From an uncultured Faecalibacterium sp. (GTDB lineage Bacteria; Bacillota; Clostridia; Oscillospirales; Ruminococcaceae): a DNA stretch of 64,000 nt. Location of the stretch: the NCBI GenBank assembly GCA_934525845.1, contig CAKSZS010000006.1, positions 28,338-92,337 on the forward strand, in the 5' to 3' direction. The position numbers were made by a program, and so were the translations under genes. The notes under the pieces were generated by a model. That model was given only the letters and a program-made list of their open reading frames with translations, searched no databases and was not told the DNA's origin. Of the stretch, positions 8,172 through 17,187 are shown piece by piece; position 1 is the stretch's first letter, and each line of letters opens with the position of its first letter.

Positions 8172-8767
8172 GCGCGGGCCTCCTTCGTGTACTGCACGGT
8201 TTTGACGAGGGACAGTACCCGTTTTTCGGCCCAGTCCTTCGCGTCCAGCACAAAGCCACCCGCGTTGGGGGCACACCATTCGTAGTAGTCCTTGTGGGGC
8301 AGGGCATAGCGCTCCATCGCCGCCATCTGGGTGCCGCCGTGGGCCAGGATGACCAGCATCTCTTCGCCGTCAGCCAGGGCCTGGTCCACCAGCGCGGAGA
8401 AGGCGCGGCAGATGCGCTCGCTGAACAGCGCTTTCGTCTCGCCGTCCGGGCAGGGGCTTTCGCAGTTGGCGGCCACCCAGGCCAGATAGTCCGGGTCGTG
8501 CTCCATCTCGATGTAATTGCGGCCCTCAAAACTGCCGAAGCACATCTCCTGCAGATCGGTCACCGGCACGAGGTTTGCTTCCGGGAACAGTACTTCCGCG
8601 GTCTGCCGGGTGCGGCACAGCGGTGTGATGTATACGGTTTGGGGGTCGATGTCCGCCCGGCACAGCATGGCCCGGCCTGCGGCGGAAAGCGGGATGTCCC
8701 GCTGGCCCTGGTAACGCTTTTCGGCGTTGTATTCGGTCAGGCCGTGGCGCAGAAGATAAATCAGCAT
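8168..8767 (-). CDS. cobC: Alpha-ribazole-5'-phosphate phosphatase CobC
   Basis: Histidine phosphatase of the phosphoglycerate mutase superfamily; in this context it should remove the phosphate from alpha-ribazole phosphate or adenosylcobalamin 5'-phosphate in the cytoplasm. The 199-residue protein has the catalytic RHG (R7-H8-G9) followed by TEYN, CRTRQTAEVLFP (51-62) and the second histidine H143 in LAHGG. Sequence alone could fit other phosphatases of the family; the placement between cobS/mini-cobU and cbiB supports CobC. The start at 8767 overlaps the previous stop by 7 bases. Confidence 0.85.
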   Translation of the reverse strand: MLIYLLRHGLTEYNAEKRYQGQRDIPLSAAGRAMLCRADIDPQTVYITPLCRTRQTAEVLFPEANLVPVTDLQEMCFGSFEGRNYIEMEHDPDYLAWVAANCESPCPDGETKALFSERICRAFSALVDQALADGEEMLVILAHGGTQMAAMERYALPHKDYYEWCAPNAGGFVLDAKDWAEKRVLSLVKTVQYTKEARA

Positions 8768-9078
8768 TTCGGCAGTTCTCCTTTCAATACGGTGGGGATG
8801 CCGCAGAACATCTGCACGACGCACGCGGCCCGCGCCGCCAGCAGACAGGCCAGCCGCCCGGCGGCTTCCCGGCCTGCCCGCTCATGCGGGTCCATGGGCA
8901 CCACGCCGCCGCCCACCTCGGTGGCAAGCACCACATCGTAAGCGGACAATTCGTCCGCAAGAGTTTCCAAATTTTTGGCCCCGGCGGCAAGGTCCTGCAC
9001 ATCGCAGATGCGCCGCCCGGGAAAGTTCTGCGCAAAGGTGCGCTTGCCGCTGTAGAGCGGCCCGGTGATGAAGATCAT
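8761..9078 (-). CDS. Miniature CobU-like P-loop protein
   Basis: A 105-residue protein directly after cobS (4-base overlap) and before cobC (7-base overlap). It begins with a CobU-like P-loop, GPLYSGKRT (6-14), and ends with MFCGIPTVLKGE, which parallels the VCGIPVYYKGVEP end of the full CobU at 9824-10345; ATEVGGGVVP parallels SNEVFSGG. About 65 internal residues are missing, including the region of the full protein that holds the guanylylated histidine (H48). It may be a kinase-only or regulatory relative, or a decaying duplicate; tight translational coupling on both sides argues for a maintained gene. No function is established from sequence. Confidence 0.7.
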   Translation of the reverse strand: MIFITGPLYSGKRTFAQNFPGRRICDVQDLAAGAKNLETLADELSAYDVVLATEVGGGVVPMDPHERAGREAAGRLACLLAARAACVVQMFCGIPTVLKGELPKC

Positions 9079-9827
9079 AACAGCCCTCCCCACTGGCAGG
9101 TACACAGCGCCGCCAGCATCCAGATCTCGGCTTTCTGCAAAAACCATCCGGCCAGGTCGCCGGTGATGCCGCCGAACTGCTTTTTGGCTACATGGGAATA
9201 CCGCGCCAGTACCACCAGTACGGCCAGCACCAGTGCGCCGCCGCCCAGCGCCGTCAGAGCGATGCCCAGCGCCGCCGCCAGCACCGCGAGTACGCGGCGC
9301 ACAGTGTGGCGGTCTGCCGCGGTGGCAAAGGTGTGGGCCAGGCCGGTGTTTTTTGCCATGGGAAACGCCGCCACGGCATAGCCGGAGAGCGCCCGTTCCA
9401 ACACCAGCGCCAACGTCCAGAGCAGCCCCACCCGGGGCGTGAACTGCACACAGCCGCACAGTGCGAAATAGGCGAGGAAATAACTGCACAGCCGGATGAC
9501 TGCAAAGGCCCCGCAGTGGGGGTCCTTTAAGATTTCCAGCTTTTTGGCGCGGTCGCCGTAGCTGGAAAGGGCGTCGCAGGTGTCGGCGTAGCCGTCCAGA
9601 TGGATGCCGCCGGTGACCCACACGGGCACCAGACAGAAGCCCGCCGTCCGCACGATGCCCGGCAGGGGCAGTGCCCCGCACAGGCACCACAAGGCCCCGA
9701 TGACCACCCCGATGAGCGGGAAGGCGCATAAGGCGTACCGCATATTCTTTTCGTTCCAGTCAAACTGCGGCATCGGCACCGCTGAGAACATGGCAAAGGC
9801 CACCGCGATGGTCTGCAAAAGGATCAT
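9075..9827 (-). CDS. cobS: Adenosylcobinamide-GDP ribazoletransferase CobS
   Basis: Membrane enzyme that joins alpha-ribazole (phosphate) to adenosylcobinamide-GDP, the last assembly step of the nucleotide loop. The 250-residue protein has the signature GGIHLDGYADTCDAL with acidic residues D78, D82 and D85, followed by KLEILKDPHCGAFAV, and several hydrophobic segments. Start 9827 overlaps the cobU stop by 4 bases. Length is normal for the family. Confidence 0.95.
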   Translation of the reverse strand: MILLQTIAVAFAMFSAVPMPQFDWNEKNMRYALCAFPLIGVVIGALWCLCGALPLPGIVRTAGFCLVPVWVTGGIHLDGYADTCDALSSYGDRAKKLEILKDPHCGAFAVIRLCSYFLAYFALCGCVQFTPRVGLLWTLALVLERALSGYAVAAFPMAKNTGLAHTFATAADRHTVRRVLAVLAAALGIALTALGGGALVLAVLVVLARYSHVAKKQFGGITGDLAGWFLQKAEIWMLAALCTCQWGGLL

Positions 9828-10345
9828 GGTTCCACTCCTTTATAGTACACGGGGATGCCGCACACCACCCGCACCAGGTTGTCGGCCCGGGCGGCGAGGG
9901 CGTTGTTCACCTGGGCCAGAGCCAACAGATAGCGGTCGGTGTCGCCCGCGTAGTCGGCCCCGCCGCTGAAGACTTCGTTGGACACGACGATGAGGTTCTT
10001 GCACTGGGCAGCGAGAACATCTAGTCCGCGCAAAATGACTCCGGCGGCATCCGCTCCGGCCCCGGCAGGGTCATACAGTTCGTTGGCGGTCAGGTTGCCC
10101 AGGTCTTCCAGCAGGACGGTGCCCCGGTCAGGCAGGCGCACCGCGTCCAGATGCAGGGGACACTCTACCGTTTCAAATTGCTTGGCGGCACGCATCCGGC
10201 GGTGCTTCTCCACCCGGGCGGCGCACTCGGCATCCCATACCTGCATGGTGGCCAGATAATAACGCGGAAGCGCAGTTTTTAACACAAGGCTTTCTGCATA
10301 TTCGCTTTTGCCGCTGGCCGCGCCGCCGATCACCAGCGTCAGCAT
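9824..10345 (-). CDS. cobU: Adenosylcobinamide kinase / phosphate guanylyltransferase CobU
   Basis: Bifunctional enzyme that phosphorylates adenosylcobinamide and then transfers GMP from GTP. The 173-residue product has P-loop GGAASGKSEYAES (7-19), the guanylylation histidine in VEKHRRMR (H48), LLEDLGNL and NEVFSGG motifs. The start at 10345 lies 7 bases inside the cobT end; an upstream in-frame ATG would extend far into cobT. A truncated relative sits two genes downstream. Confidence 0.95.
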   Translation of the reverse strand: MLTLVIGGAASGKSEYAESLVLKTALPRYYLATMQVWDAECAARVEKHRRMRAAKQFETVECPLHLDAVRLPDRGTVLLEDLGNLTANELYDPAGAGADAAGVILRGLDVLAAQCKNLIVVSNEVFSGGADYAGDTDRYLLALAQVNNALAARADNLVRVVCGIPVYYKGVEP

Positions 10346-11403
10346 TGCGGGGTGTACGGCGTGATGCCGCCCTCCGCGAAGGAATAGCAGTTCTGATAGA
10401 CGGACAGCGCCATATCCCACAGCGGCAGGCTGGCCACTGCCCCGGTGCCCTCACCCAGGTGCAGATTCGCTGTGAGGAGCGGGGCCTTGCCCAGGGCGTC
10501 CAGCACCAGCCGGGCGGCAGGCTCGGAGGAACAGTGGCTGGCAAAGACAGCTTTGGCGGCGGCGGGGCACAGCCGCACCGCACACAGCGCGGCCACCCCG
10601 CTGATGAAGCCGTCCATGAGAACGGGAACGCTCTCCAGTGCACCGCCCAGAAAAACGCCGCACAGACCCGCGATGTCGAACCCGCCCAGCTTGGACAGCA
10701 CGTCCAGCGGGTCAGCGGCATCCGGTGCGTTGACCGCAATGCCGGTCTGAATGGCCTGGATCTTGCGTGCAAGACCGGCGTCCGAAAGGCCCGCGCCGCG
10801 CCCGGTCATGACCTCCACGGGCTGGCCCAGCAGCACTGCCGCCACCGCGCTGGACGTGGTGGTGTTGCCGATGCCCATTTCGCCGGTGGCCAGCAGGCGG
10901 ATGCCCAGGCGCTTCTGCTCCTGCACCAGCCGGATGCCGTGGGCAATGGCCTCCACGGCCTGGGCGCGGGACATGGCAGGCCCCTGGGTGAAGTCGGCGG
11001 TGCCGGACGCCACACGGCAGTCCTGCACGCCGGGCACCGGGGCACCGGCCATGCCCATGTCCACGGGCACCACCTCGCAGTGGGCCGTGCGGGCCATCTG
11101 GCACACGCTGGTGCGCCGGGCGGCAAGGTTTTCGGACACGGCCCGGGTCACGCTCTGATCGGTCTGGCTCACGCCCTGGGCCACCACGCCGTTGTCGGCG
11201 CAGAGCACCAGCACGGCCCGGCGGGAAACATCCAGCGCGGCACTGCCGGTGAGGGCGGCGGCATCTTCCAGCAGAGTCTCCAGTGCGCCCAGCCCGCCCA
11301 GGGGTTTGGCCAGGCTGGCCCAGTGGGCGTGTGCAGCGGCGCGGGCGGCTTCGTCCGCAGGAGAGACGGTGTGCAATACGGCAAGCAATTCGGATTCGGT
11401 CAT
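10339..11403 (-). CDS. cobT: Nicotinate-nucleotide--dimethylbenzimidazole phosphoribosyltransferase CobT
   Basis: Activates the lower ligand base by transferring phosphoribose from nicotinate mononucleotide, giving alpha-ribazole phosphate. The 354-residue protein contains GEMGIGNTTTSSA, MTGRGAGLSD and the catalytic glutamate E318 in HLGEGTGA, close to the position known in Salmonella CobT. Start 11403 overlaps the cbiA stop by 4 bases. No gene for making dimethylbenzimidazole is in the window, so the native lower ligand is open. Confidence 0.95.
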   Translation of the reverse strand: MTESELLAVLHTVSPADEAARAAAHAHWASLAKPLGGLGALETLLEDAAALTGSAALDVSRRAVLVLCADNGVVAQGVSQTDQSVTRAVSENLAARRTSVCQMARTAHCEVVPVDMGMAGAPVPGVQDCRVASGTADFTQGPAMSRAQAVEAIAHGIRLVQEQKRLGIRLLATGEMGIGNTTTSSAVAAVLLGQPVEVMTGRGAGLSDAGLARKIQAIQTGIAVNAPDAADPLDVLSKLGGFDIAGLCGVFLGGALESVPVLMDGFISGVAALCAVRLCPAAAKAVFASHCSSEPAARLVLDALGKAPLLTANLHLGEGTGAVASLPLWDMALSVYQNCYSFAEGGITPYTPQC

Positions 11404-12749
11404 TTGTTGGTCCTTTTCGTTTGAAGGTAGCATTCGGCGGCGCTGACAAAGCGGCGGGGCAGGGGCGTGCCTGCCCAGTAAAGGTGCGGGAAACCGGCGT
11501 ACAGGCTTGCGCTTGCAAAGCCGCATTTCCACTGTGTGGTTTCGTTTTTGGACACCGAAAAGGCGGTGCCGTTGTCGGTGGAATCCCAGTGGTGGAATTC
11601 ATGGATGGGCAGATGTTCTCCCGCGTGGAACAGCATGCTGTTGGATGGAGCGGTCAGTTCCGCATAGCCGAAACGAACCAGCCGCCCGACTTTGACGCCG
11701 CTGCCCGGCAGAACGCCGGCCATGGGCCAGACGGCCCCGTCGGCGTCTTCCAGTGTCTGCCCCAGGTACAAGAAGCCGCCGCACTCTGCCGCTGTGGGCA
11801 GACCGTTTTCCACAGCCTGCCGGATGGAGGTGCGCATTGCGGTGTTTTCACTCAGCTGTTGGGCGTGCAGTTCCGGGTAGCCGCCCGGCAGGTACAGCCC
11901 GCCGATGTCCTCGGGCAGAGCGGTATCCCGCAGGGGGCTGAAAAAGCAAAGCTCGGCCCCGGCGGTGCGCAGGGCGTCCAGCGTCTCGGCGTAGGTGAAG
12001 CAGAACGCTTCGTCCCGCGCTACGGCGATTCGGGGAGCACCGGCTTTCCCCTGAGGAAAAGCGATCCTCTCGGGGGAAGGCTTGTCGGTCAGTGCTTCCA
12101 GCTTTCCCCAGTCCAGGACCAGGGCATCGGCCAGCTTGGAAAGTTTGGCTTGCAGGTCGTGGACCTCGTCGGCGGTCTGCAAGCCCAGGTGGCGGCTCCC
12201 GATGACCGCTTCCGGCAGGTGGGGCAGATAACCCAGCACCGGCAGGCCGGTCTCGGTTTCCAGCAGAGGCTTGAGCATCTTGTACAGCTTTTCGGAGCAA
12301 TCGTTGAGCAGAACGCCGGAAATATGGCTGTTGGCACGGAAATTTTTCAGGCCCAGAAGCTCCGCCGCCAGTGTCACACTGGCTCCTTTGGGCTGGATCA
12401 GCAGCAGCACCGGAAGGTCCAGCGTATCCGCCAGCTCCCACGCGCTGGCCCGGGTGGTCAGGCCCTGCCCGTCGTAAAAGCCCATGGCTCCTTCGCACAC
12501 GGCGGCACCATGCCCGGCAGAATAGTGCGCGTACAACGCCTGCACGGTGGGCTTGTCCGAAAGGTACAGGTCCAGATTGTGGCTGTCGATGTGGAGCGCC
12601 GCGCGGTGGAACATGGGGTCGATGTAGTCCGGCCCGCTCTTAAAGGAACAAGGGTCGGCCCCGCGCCGCTGCAATGCCGCCAGCAGGGCACAGGTGACGG
12701 TGGTTTTGCCGCTGCCGGAACGGGGCGCGGCCACGAGAAACTGCATCAT
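11400..12749 (-). CDS. cbiA: Cobyrinate a,c-diamide synthase CbiA
   Basis: Glutamine-dependent amidation of the a and c acetate side chains of cobyrinate. The 449-residue protein has an N-terminal ATPase domain with APRSGSGKTTV (8-18), SFKSGPDYIDPMFH and EGAMGFYDG motifs, and a C-terminal class I amidotransferase domain with the nucleophile in AAECGGFLYLG. Start 12749 overlaps the cbiET stop by 4 bases; two adjacent ATG codons are possible. Confidence 0.96.
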   Translation of the reverse strand: MMQFLVAAPRSGSGKTTVTCALLAALQRRGADPCSFKSGPDYIDPMFHRAALHIDSHNLDLYLSDKPTVQALYAHYSAGHGAAVCEGAMGFYDGQGLTTRASAWELADTLDLPVLLLIQPKGASVTLAAELLGLKNFRANSHISGVLLNDCSEKLYKMLKPLLETETGLPVLGYLPHLPEAVIGSRHLGLQTADEVHDLQAKLSKLADALVLDWGKLEALTDKPSPERIAFPQGKAGAPRIAVARDEAFCFTYAETLDALRTAGAELCFFSPLRDTALPEDIGGLYLPGGYPELHAQQLSENTAMRTSIRQAVENGLPTAAECGGFLYLGQTLEDADGAVWPMAGVLPGSGVKVGRLVRFGYAELTAPSNSMLFHAGEHLPIHEFHHWDSTDNGTAFSVSKNETTQWKCGFASASLYAGFPHLYWAGTPLPRRFVSAAECYLQTKRTNK

Positions 12750-13942
12750 GGGCGTTCCCCCGTGATCAGAAAGGTGGGATTGTTGGCCATGAGCAGGTGC
12801 AGCCTACCCGCCGGTTTTGTGCGGCTGACCGCAATCTGGGTCACCTGGGCGGAAAAGCCGTGGGCGGTCAGCGCGGCCACGGCAGCGCTCAGGGTCTCCA
12901 GCGCAATGGCGGAAATGCAGAGGCGGGCGTTCGGATTTTTGGACAGCACCGCGTCCACAATGGCTTCCATGCCGCCCCTGGTTCCACCGATGAACACGGC
13001 ATCCGGGGCGGGCAGGTCCTCCAAAGCCTGGGGCGCTTTGCCCTCCACAAGGGACAAATTCCAGGCGGCGAATTTCTCCCGGTTTTGACGGATGAGCTGG
13101 CCGGCTTCCGGGACGCATTCCACCGCGTAAACATGGCCCTGCGGGGCGGCAAGGGCAAGCTCTACGCTCACACTGCCGGTGCCGGCCCCCACGTCCCACA
13201 AGACATCGGTGGGGCGCACGGCCAGCTTGGCCAGCGCGGCGGCCCGCACCTCTTGCTTGGTCATGGGCACCTCGCCCCGGAGGAATGTTTCATCCGGGAA
13301 GCCGGGCGTGCGGCGCACCGGGCGCGGGGCGTGCTCCACCAGCAGGACGCTGAGGAGCGCAAAGCTTTGCCCGGCCAGCTCCTGCGCGGTGCCAAAGCGG
13401 ATGTGCTCTTCCGGGGTGCCGAGGTTTTCGCCCACCAGAGCGTGGGCCTCGCCCAGCCCGGCGGCAGTCAGGGTCTGGCAGAGGGAAGCGGGGGTCTCGG
13501 TGCCGCCCGTGAGGAAAAAGACGCTTTCGTGCTCCATGCACTGTGCCACCGGGTCGCAGGCACAGCCGTGGGCGGAAACAAGGGTCCAGTCCTGCCAGGG
13601 ACGCCCGATGGCGGCGGAGAGCAGCTGCACGCTGGACAGGCCGGGCAGCACCCGGCTGTCGATGCCAAAGGCCCGCAGCATGGGCAAAAGCTTCGATGCT
13701 CCGGAATAAAATCCGGTGTCGCCGCTGTAGACCAGCGCAATGGATTCCTCCGGGTGCGCAGCCAGACAGGCCAGGATTTCTTCCGGCTTGTACATGGCCT
13801 GCCGCTGGGCGGTGCAGCCCTCGGGCAGGTGTTCCAGCAGGCGCTTGGCCCCAAGGATGCGGTCTGCGCGCTGCAGGGCGGCAAGACCCTGAGCCGTCAG
13901 ACTGCCGGGCAGACCAGACCCCATACCGACCAATGTGATCAT
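12746..13942 (-). CDS. cbiET: Fused CbiE-CbiT, precorrin-6B C5,C15-methyltransferase / decarboxylase
   Basis: One 398-residue protein covering two steps: methylation at C5 and C15 and decarboxylation of the acetate at C12. Residues 1-200 are the CbiE tetrapyrrole methylase (MITLVGMGSGLPGSL, VYSGDTGFYSGAS at 71-83); residues 225-398 are the CbiT Rossmann methyltransferase (PMTKQEVRA at 226, SAM loop VGAGTGSVS at 251-259). The fused form corresponds to CobL of aerobic producers and is common. Start 13942 gives an ATGA overlap with cbiJ; a longer in-frame reading lacks a ribosome site. Confidence 0.95.
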   Translation of the reverse strand: MITLVGMGSGLPGSLTAQGLAALQRADRILGAKRLLEHLPEGCTAQRQAMYKPEEILACLAAHPEESIALVYSGDTGFYSGASKLLPMLRAFGIDSRVLPGLSSVQLLSAAIGRPWQDWTLVSAHGCACDPVAQCMEHESVFFLTGGTETPASLCQTLTAAGLGEAHALVGENLGTPEEHIRFGTAQELAGQSFALLSVLLVEHAPRPVRRTPGFPDETFLRGEVPMTKQEVRAAALAKLAVRPTDVLWDVGAGTGSVSVELALAAPQGHVYAVECVPEAGQLIRQNREKFAAWNLSLVEGKAPQALEDLPAPDAVFIGGTRGGMEAIVDAVLSKNPNARLCISAIALETLSAAVAALTAHGFSAQVTQIAVSRTKPAGRLHLLMANNPTFLITGERP

Positions 13943-14679
13943 GCGTCCAGCACCTCCTTGCAGCGGGTCAGAATTTGCTCCGCCGTTTCGCCGGTCTCGG
14001 CCGGGCGGCGGATGACGATGAGCTGTGCGCCGGTATCGGCGGCGGCCTGTGCTTTTTCCGCAAAGCCGCCTGCCGCGCCGCCGTCCTTGGTCACGAGAAA
14101 GCGGATGGAGCATTGTTCCAGCAGGGCCTTGTTCAGCGCGTAGGAGAACGGCCCCTGCAGAGCGAGGATATTCTTGTGGGGAATGTGCACGGCCTCACAG
14201 GCAGAAATGCCCTCCAAAGTGGGCAGAACCCGCGGAAACAGACGTTCCGGTGCGATTTTTGCAAACTGCGGCAGCTCTTTTGCTCCAGTGGCCAGCAGGA
14301 CGTTGCCCTGGGTCCCAGACAGAAACTCTGCCGCGTGCGCCGCTGAAGCAAACACCATGCTTCCGGCGGGCAGCGGGCTTTGGGGGCGCAGGAGCCGGTG
14401 GTACTCGACCCCGGTCTCCCGGCAGGCCGCGCGGATGTTCTTGGTGGCATCCACTGCATAGGGGTGGGTGGCATCCACGCACAATGCCGCGCCGCGCAGA
14501 AGTCCGATCATTTCTTCCGGAGTAAGCCGCCCGCAGTGGACCGTGATGCCGGAAAATTCGCCCTGCTCCTCGGCTCCCAGCGGGGTGGCCACGCTGACCA
14601 GCACGTCAGCTCCCAGCGCGGCCAGCTGCCGGGAAAAAACGCGGCCCTCGGTGGTGCCGCTGAAAACCACAGCCCTCAT
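13939..14679 (-). CDS. cbiJ: Cobalt-precorrin-6A reductase CbiJ
   Basis: NAD(P)H-dependent reduction of the corrin macrocycle before the CbiET steps. The 246-residue protein starts with a dinucleotide-binding-like loop, SGTTEGR (7-13), and contains CVDATHPYAVDATKN and LVTKDGGAAGG motifs typical of CbiJ/CobK. The start at 14679 overlaps the cbiH stop by 4 bases; the frame is open upstream inside cbiH but without a suitable start. Confidence 0.93.
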   Translation of the reverse strand: MRAVVFSGTTEGRVFSRQLAALGADVLVSVATPLGAEEQGEFSGITVHCGRLTPEEMIGLLRGAALCVDATHPYAVDATKNIRAACRETGVEYHRLLRPQSPLPAGSMVFASAAHAAEFLSGTQGNVLLATGAKELPQFAKIAPERLFPRVLPTLEGISACEAVHIPHKNILALQGPFSYALNKALLEQCSIRFLVTKDGGAAGGFAEKAQAAADTGAQLIVIRRPAETGETAEQILTRCKEVLDA

Positions 14680-15446
14680 GCGTGGTACCCCCGGGGTGTC
14701 ACCATGCGGCCCCGCAGGGCCTTGGTGTTCGCGTTGCCGATGTAGACCGTGGTGAACATATCCACCGGTGTGGTCTCCAATTCGGCGAGGGTCAGCACGC
14801 GGGAGGTTTGGCCTTCCCGGCCGATGTTGTGCACCAGACCGCAGACGGTCTCCGGTGCCTTGCCGTGTTCCCGCAGGATGCGCACGGCTTTGGCCAGGTA
14901 GTCGGGGCGGCCCTTGGAGGACGGATTGTACAGAGCAACGCAGAAATCTCCCAGCGCGGCGGCGGCAAGGCGCTTCTCGATGACCGCCCACGGGGTGAGC
15001 CGGTCGGACAGGGAGATGACGCAGAAGTCGTGGGCCAGCGGAGCACCCAGCACGGCTCCGCCGCTGAGGGCGGCTGTCAGGCCGGGCACGATCTCCACCG
15101 CCACGTCCGGATACTCTTCCGCCAGCTCCAGCAGCGGGCTGGCCATGCCGTATACCCCGGCGTCGCCGGAACAGACCATGGCGACTTTTTTGCCGCTTTG
15201 GGCTTTTTCCAAGGCCCAGCGGCAGCGGTCGATCTCCCGGGTCATGCCGGTGGCGTAGTATTCCTCGCAGGGGAAATACGGCTCGATGAGGTCCAGGTAG
15301 AGCTGGTAGCCGCAGATGGCGTCCACGTTTTCCAGCACGTTGGAGGCTTCCTGGGTCATATAATAGGTGTCGCCGGGGCCGAGGCCCACTACATACACGA
15401 TGTTTTCCTCTTCCATCATCATAAGGTCGCGTTCCAGTTCGTCCAT
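14676..15446 (-). CDS. cbiH: Cobalt-precorrin-3B C17-methyltransferase CbiH
   Basis: SAM-dependent tetrapyrrole methylase that also drives ring contraction. The 256-residue protein has the family motifs VYVVGLGPGDTYYMT, MVCSGDAGVYGMASPL, VPGLTAALSGGAVLGAPL and ALYNPSSKGR. An acidic 12-residue N-terminal lead (MDELERDLMMMEEE) precedes the methylase core, slightly longer than usual. GGAGGT sits at the end of cbiG and decides the ATG at 15446, leaving a 4-base gap after cbiG. Confidence 0.94.
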   Translation of the reverse strand: MDELERDLMMMEEENIVYVVGLGPGDTYYMTQEASNVLENVDAICGYQLYLDLIEPYFPCEEYYATGMTREIDRCRWALEKAQSGKKVAMVCSGDAGVYGMASPLLELAEEYPDVAVEIVPGLTAALSGGAVLGAPLAHDFCVISLSDRLTPWAVIEKRLAAAALGDFCVALYNPSSKGRPDYLAKAVRILREHGKAPETVCGLVHNIGREGQTSRVLTLAELETTPVDMFTTVYIGNANTKALRGRMVTPRGYHA

Positions 15447-15450
15447 GTTG

Positions 15451-16425
15451 TTACCTCCAGGTTGGCTCAAAGGGCTGCAGCGCCAGCGCAAAGGTCACGC
15501 CGCCGCCGGCCTGTTTCGGGATGCGGAGAAAGCCGCCGGATGCCAGCACCGCCGCCCGCTCGCACACGTTGTCCACCCCGGTGACGCTCTGCACAAAGGA
15601 GGAGGGCGTGAACTGTCCGGGCGCGGCCCGCAGTTGTTCGGCAGAATAAAAGGTGATGTTCCACCGATGGGTTTGGCAGAATTCCAGCAGGCCCGGCTCG
15701 TTTTGTTTCAGGTCGATGCTGGCAGCGGTGGTAATGCAGGCGGGGCAGAGGGTGTGCGCGGCGCAGAACGCGGCAAAGGCTTCTTCCAGCTGTTCCGCCG
15801 AGGTGCCGCGCCGACAGCCGATGCCCAGCACCCCAATGCGGGGAATCAGGTGCAGAGCACTGCCGCCCGGGTGCAGGGTCAGGGCAAGATCCGGCGTTTC
15901 GGAGAAGGTGACGCCCCGGGGCGGGGTGCCGCCGATGGGGAAATTCGACCAGTATCTCACCGGCTCCCCGGCCAGCAGTTTGCTGCTGACAAGCTTGATG
16001 CGCTCCGGTTCCAGCACGATGCAGTTTTGATGCCTGGCCCACTCATCCACTGCAAAGATGCCGTGGGCATCGGTGGCCGTTGTGATGACCGGTGCGGCCC
16101 CGCAGACTGCTGCCAGCGCCCGGGCCAGGTCGTTGGCCCCGCCCAGGTGGCCCGACAGGATGGGCACCGCGAAGTGGCCGCATTCGTCCAGCACTACCAC
16201 GGCGGGGTCCGTGGCTTTGCTTTGGCAGTGGGGCGCGATGGCCCGCACCGCGATGCCCACGGCCCCCACAAAAATCAGCGCATCGCTTTGTGCAAACTGC
16301 GCGGCGGTCCAGTCTGCCAGGGAGACGCCTTTCCCACAGCGGGTCACGCTGCCGGGCAGGGCCTGGGCCAGCCGCCGGGCCAGCGCAAGGCCGGTGTCCG
16401 TAAAGGCCAGATAGGCCCGGGTCAT
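15451..16425 (-). CDS. cbiG: Cobalt-precorrin-5A hydrolase CbiG
   Basis: Opens the lactone of cobalt-precorrin-5A, releasing acetaldehyde, in the anaerobic route. The 324-residue protein has the N- and mid-domain (IFVGAVGIAVRAIAPH, VPILSGHLGGANDLA) and the C-terminal CbiG domain (GVLGIGCRRGTSAEQLEEA and GVDNVCERAA). Unlike some genomes it is not fused to a methylase. Start 16425 overlaps the cbiF stop by 4 bases. Confidence 0.94.
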   Translation of the reverse strand: MTRAYLAFTDTGLALARRLAQALPGSVTRCGKGVSLADWTAAQFAQSDALIFVGAVGIAVRAIAPHCQSKATDPAVVVLDECGHFAVPILSGHLGGANDLARALAAVCGAAPVITTATDAHGIFAVDEWARHQNCIVLEPERIKLVSSKLLAGEPVRYWSNFPIGGTPPRGVTFSETPDLALTLHPGGSALHLIPRIGVLGIGCRRGTSAEQLEEAFAAFCAAHTLCPACITTAASIDLKQNEPGLLEFCQTHRWNITFYSAEQLRAAPGQFTPSSFVQSVTGVDNVCERAAVLASGGFLRIPKQAGGGVTFALALQPFEPTWR

Positions 16426-17183
16426 TGGTCGGACCCCTTGCGGAACTCAGTGGTGAAGCCAGGGTCGTAGAGCTTGCTGCGCTCGTACCGGGTGCCCAGG
16501 AAGCCGCCCACCACGATGAGGGCCGTTTTGGTGATGCCGGCATCGTGCACGCTCTGGGCCAGAGAACCAACGGTGCAGCGCACCGTTTTCTGCTCCGGCC
16601 AGGTGGCTTTGTACACCACGGCGGCAGGGGTCTCCGGGGTGTAAGCCCCGCCCTGCAGGAGGGCACCCTGCACCTTGTCCACCAAACCGATGGACAGGAA
16701 GATGACCATGGTGGCCCCGTGGGCGGCCAGGCTGGCCAGCTTTTCCCGCTCAGGCACCGGGGTGCGGCCCTCCATGCGCGTGATGATGACGGTCTGGCTC
16801 ACGGTGGGCAGGGTGTACTCGGCGTTCAGCGCGGCGGCGGCCCCGCAGAAGCTGGACACGCCCGGGGTGTCGTCGTAGGGGATGCCGTCTGCGTCCAGCG
16901 CGTCCATCTGCTCCCGGATGGCCCCGTACAGGCAGGGGTCGCCGGTGTGGAGCCGGACGGTGGTCTTTCCGGCGGCTTCCATCCGGCGCATCACGTCCAG
17001 CACCTGCTCCAAGGTCATCTCGGCGCTGTTGTAGATGGTGCAGTCGGCTTTGGCCAGCCCCAGCAGGGCCGGGTTGACCAGACTGCCTGCATAAATGATG
17101 CAGTCGGCGGTTTGCAGCAGGGCCGCGCCCCGCTGGGTGATCAGGTCCGGGGCACCGGGGCCTGCGCCTACAAAGTGTACCAT
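16422..17183 (-). CDS. cbiF: Cobalt-precorrin-4 C11-methyltransferase CbiF
   Basis: SAM-dependent methylation at C11. The 253-residue protein has HFVGAGPGAPDLITQRG at the N-terminus, YAGSLVNPALL, HTGDPCLYGAIREQMD and PGVSSFCGAAAAL, all diagnostic for CbiF/CobM. It starts 4 bases after the cbiL stop codon. Length and motifs are normal. Confidence 0.95.
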   Translation of the reverse strand: MVHFVGAGPGAPDLITQRGAALLQTADCIIYAGSLVNPALLGLAKADCTIYNSAEMTLEQVLDVMRRMEAAGKTTVRLHTGDPCLYGAIREQMDALDADGIPYDDTPGVSSFCGAAAALNAEYTLPTVSQTVIITRMEGRTPVPEREKLASLAAHGATMVIFLSIGLVDKVQGALLQGGAYTPETPAAVVYKATWPEQKTVRCTVGSLAQSVHDAGITKTALIVVGGFLGTRYERSKLYDPGFTTEFRKGSDQ

Positions 17184-17187
17184 AAAC

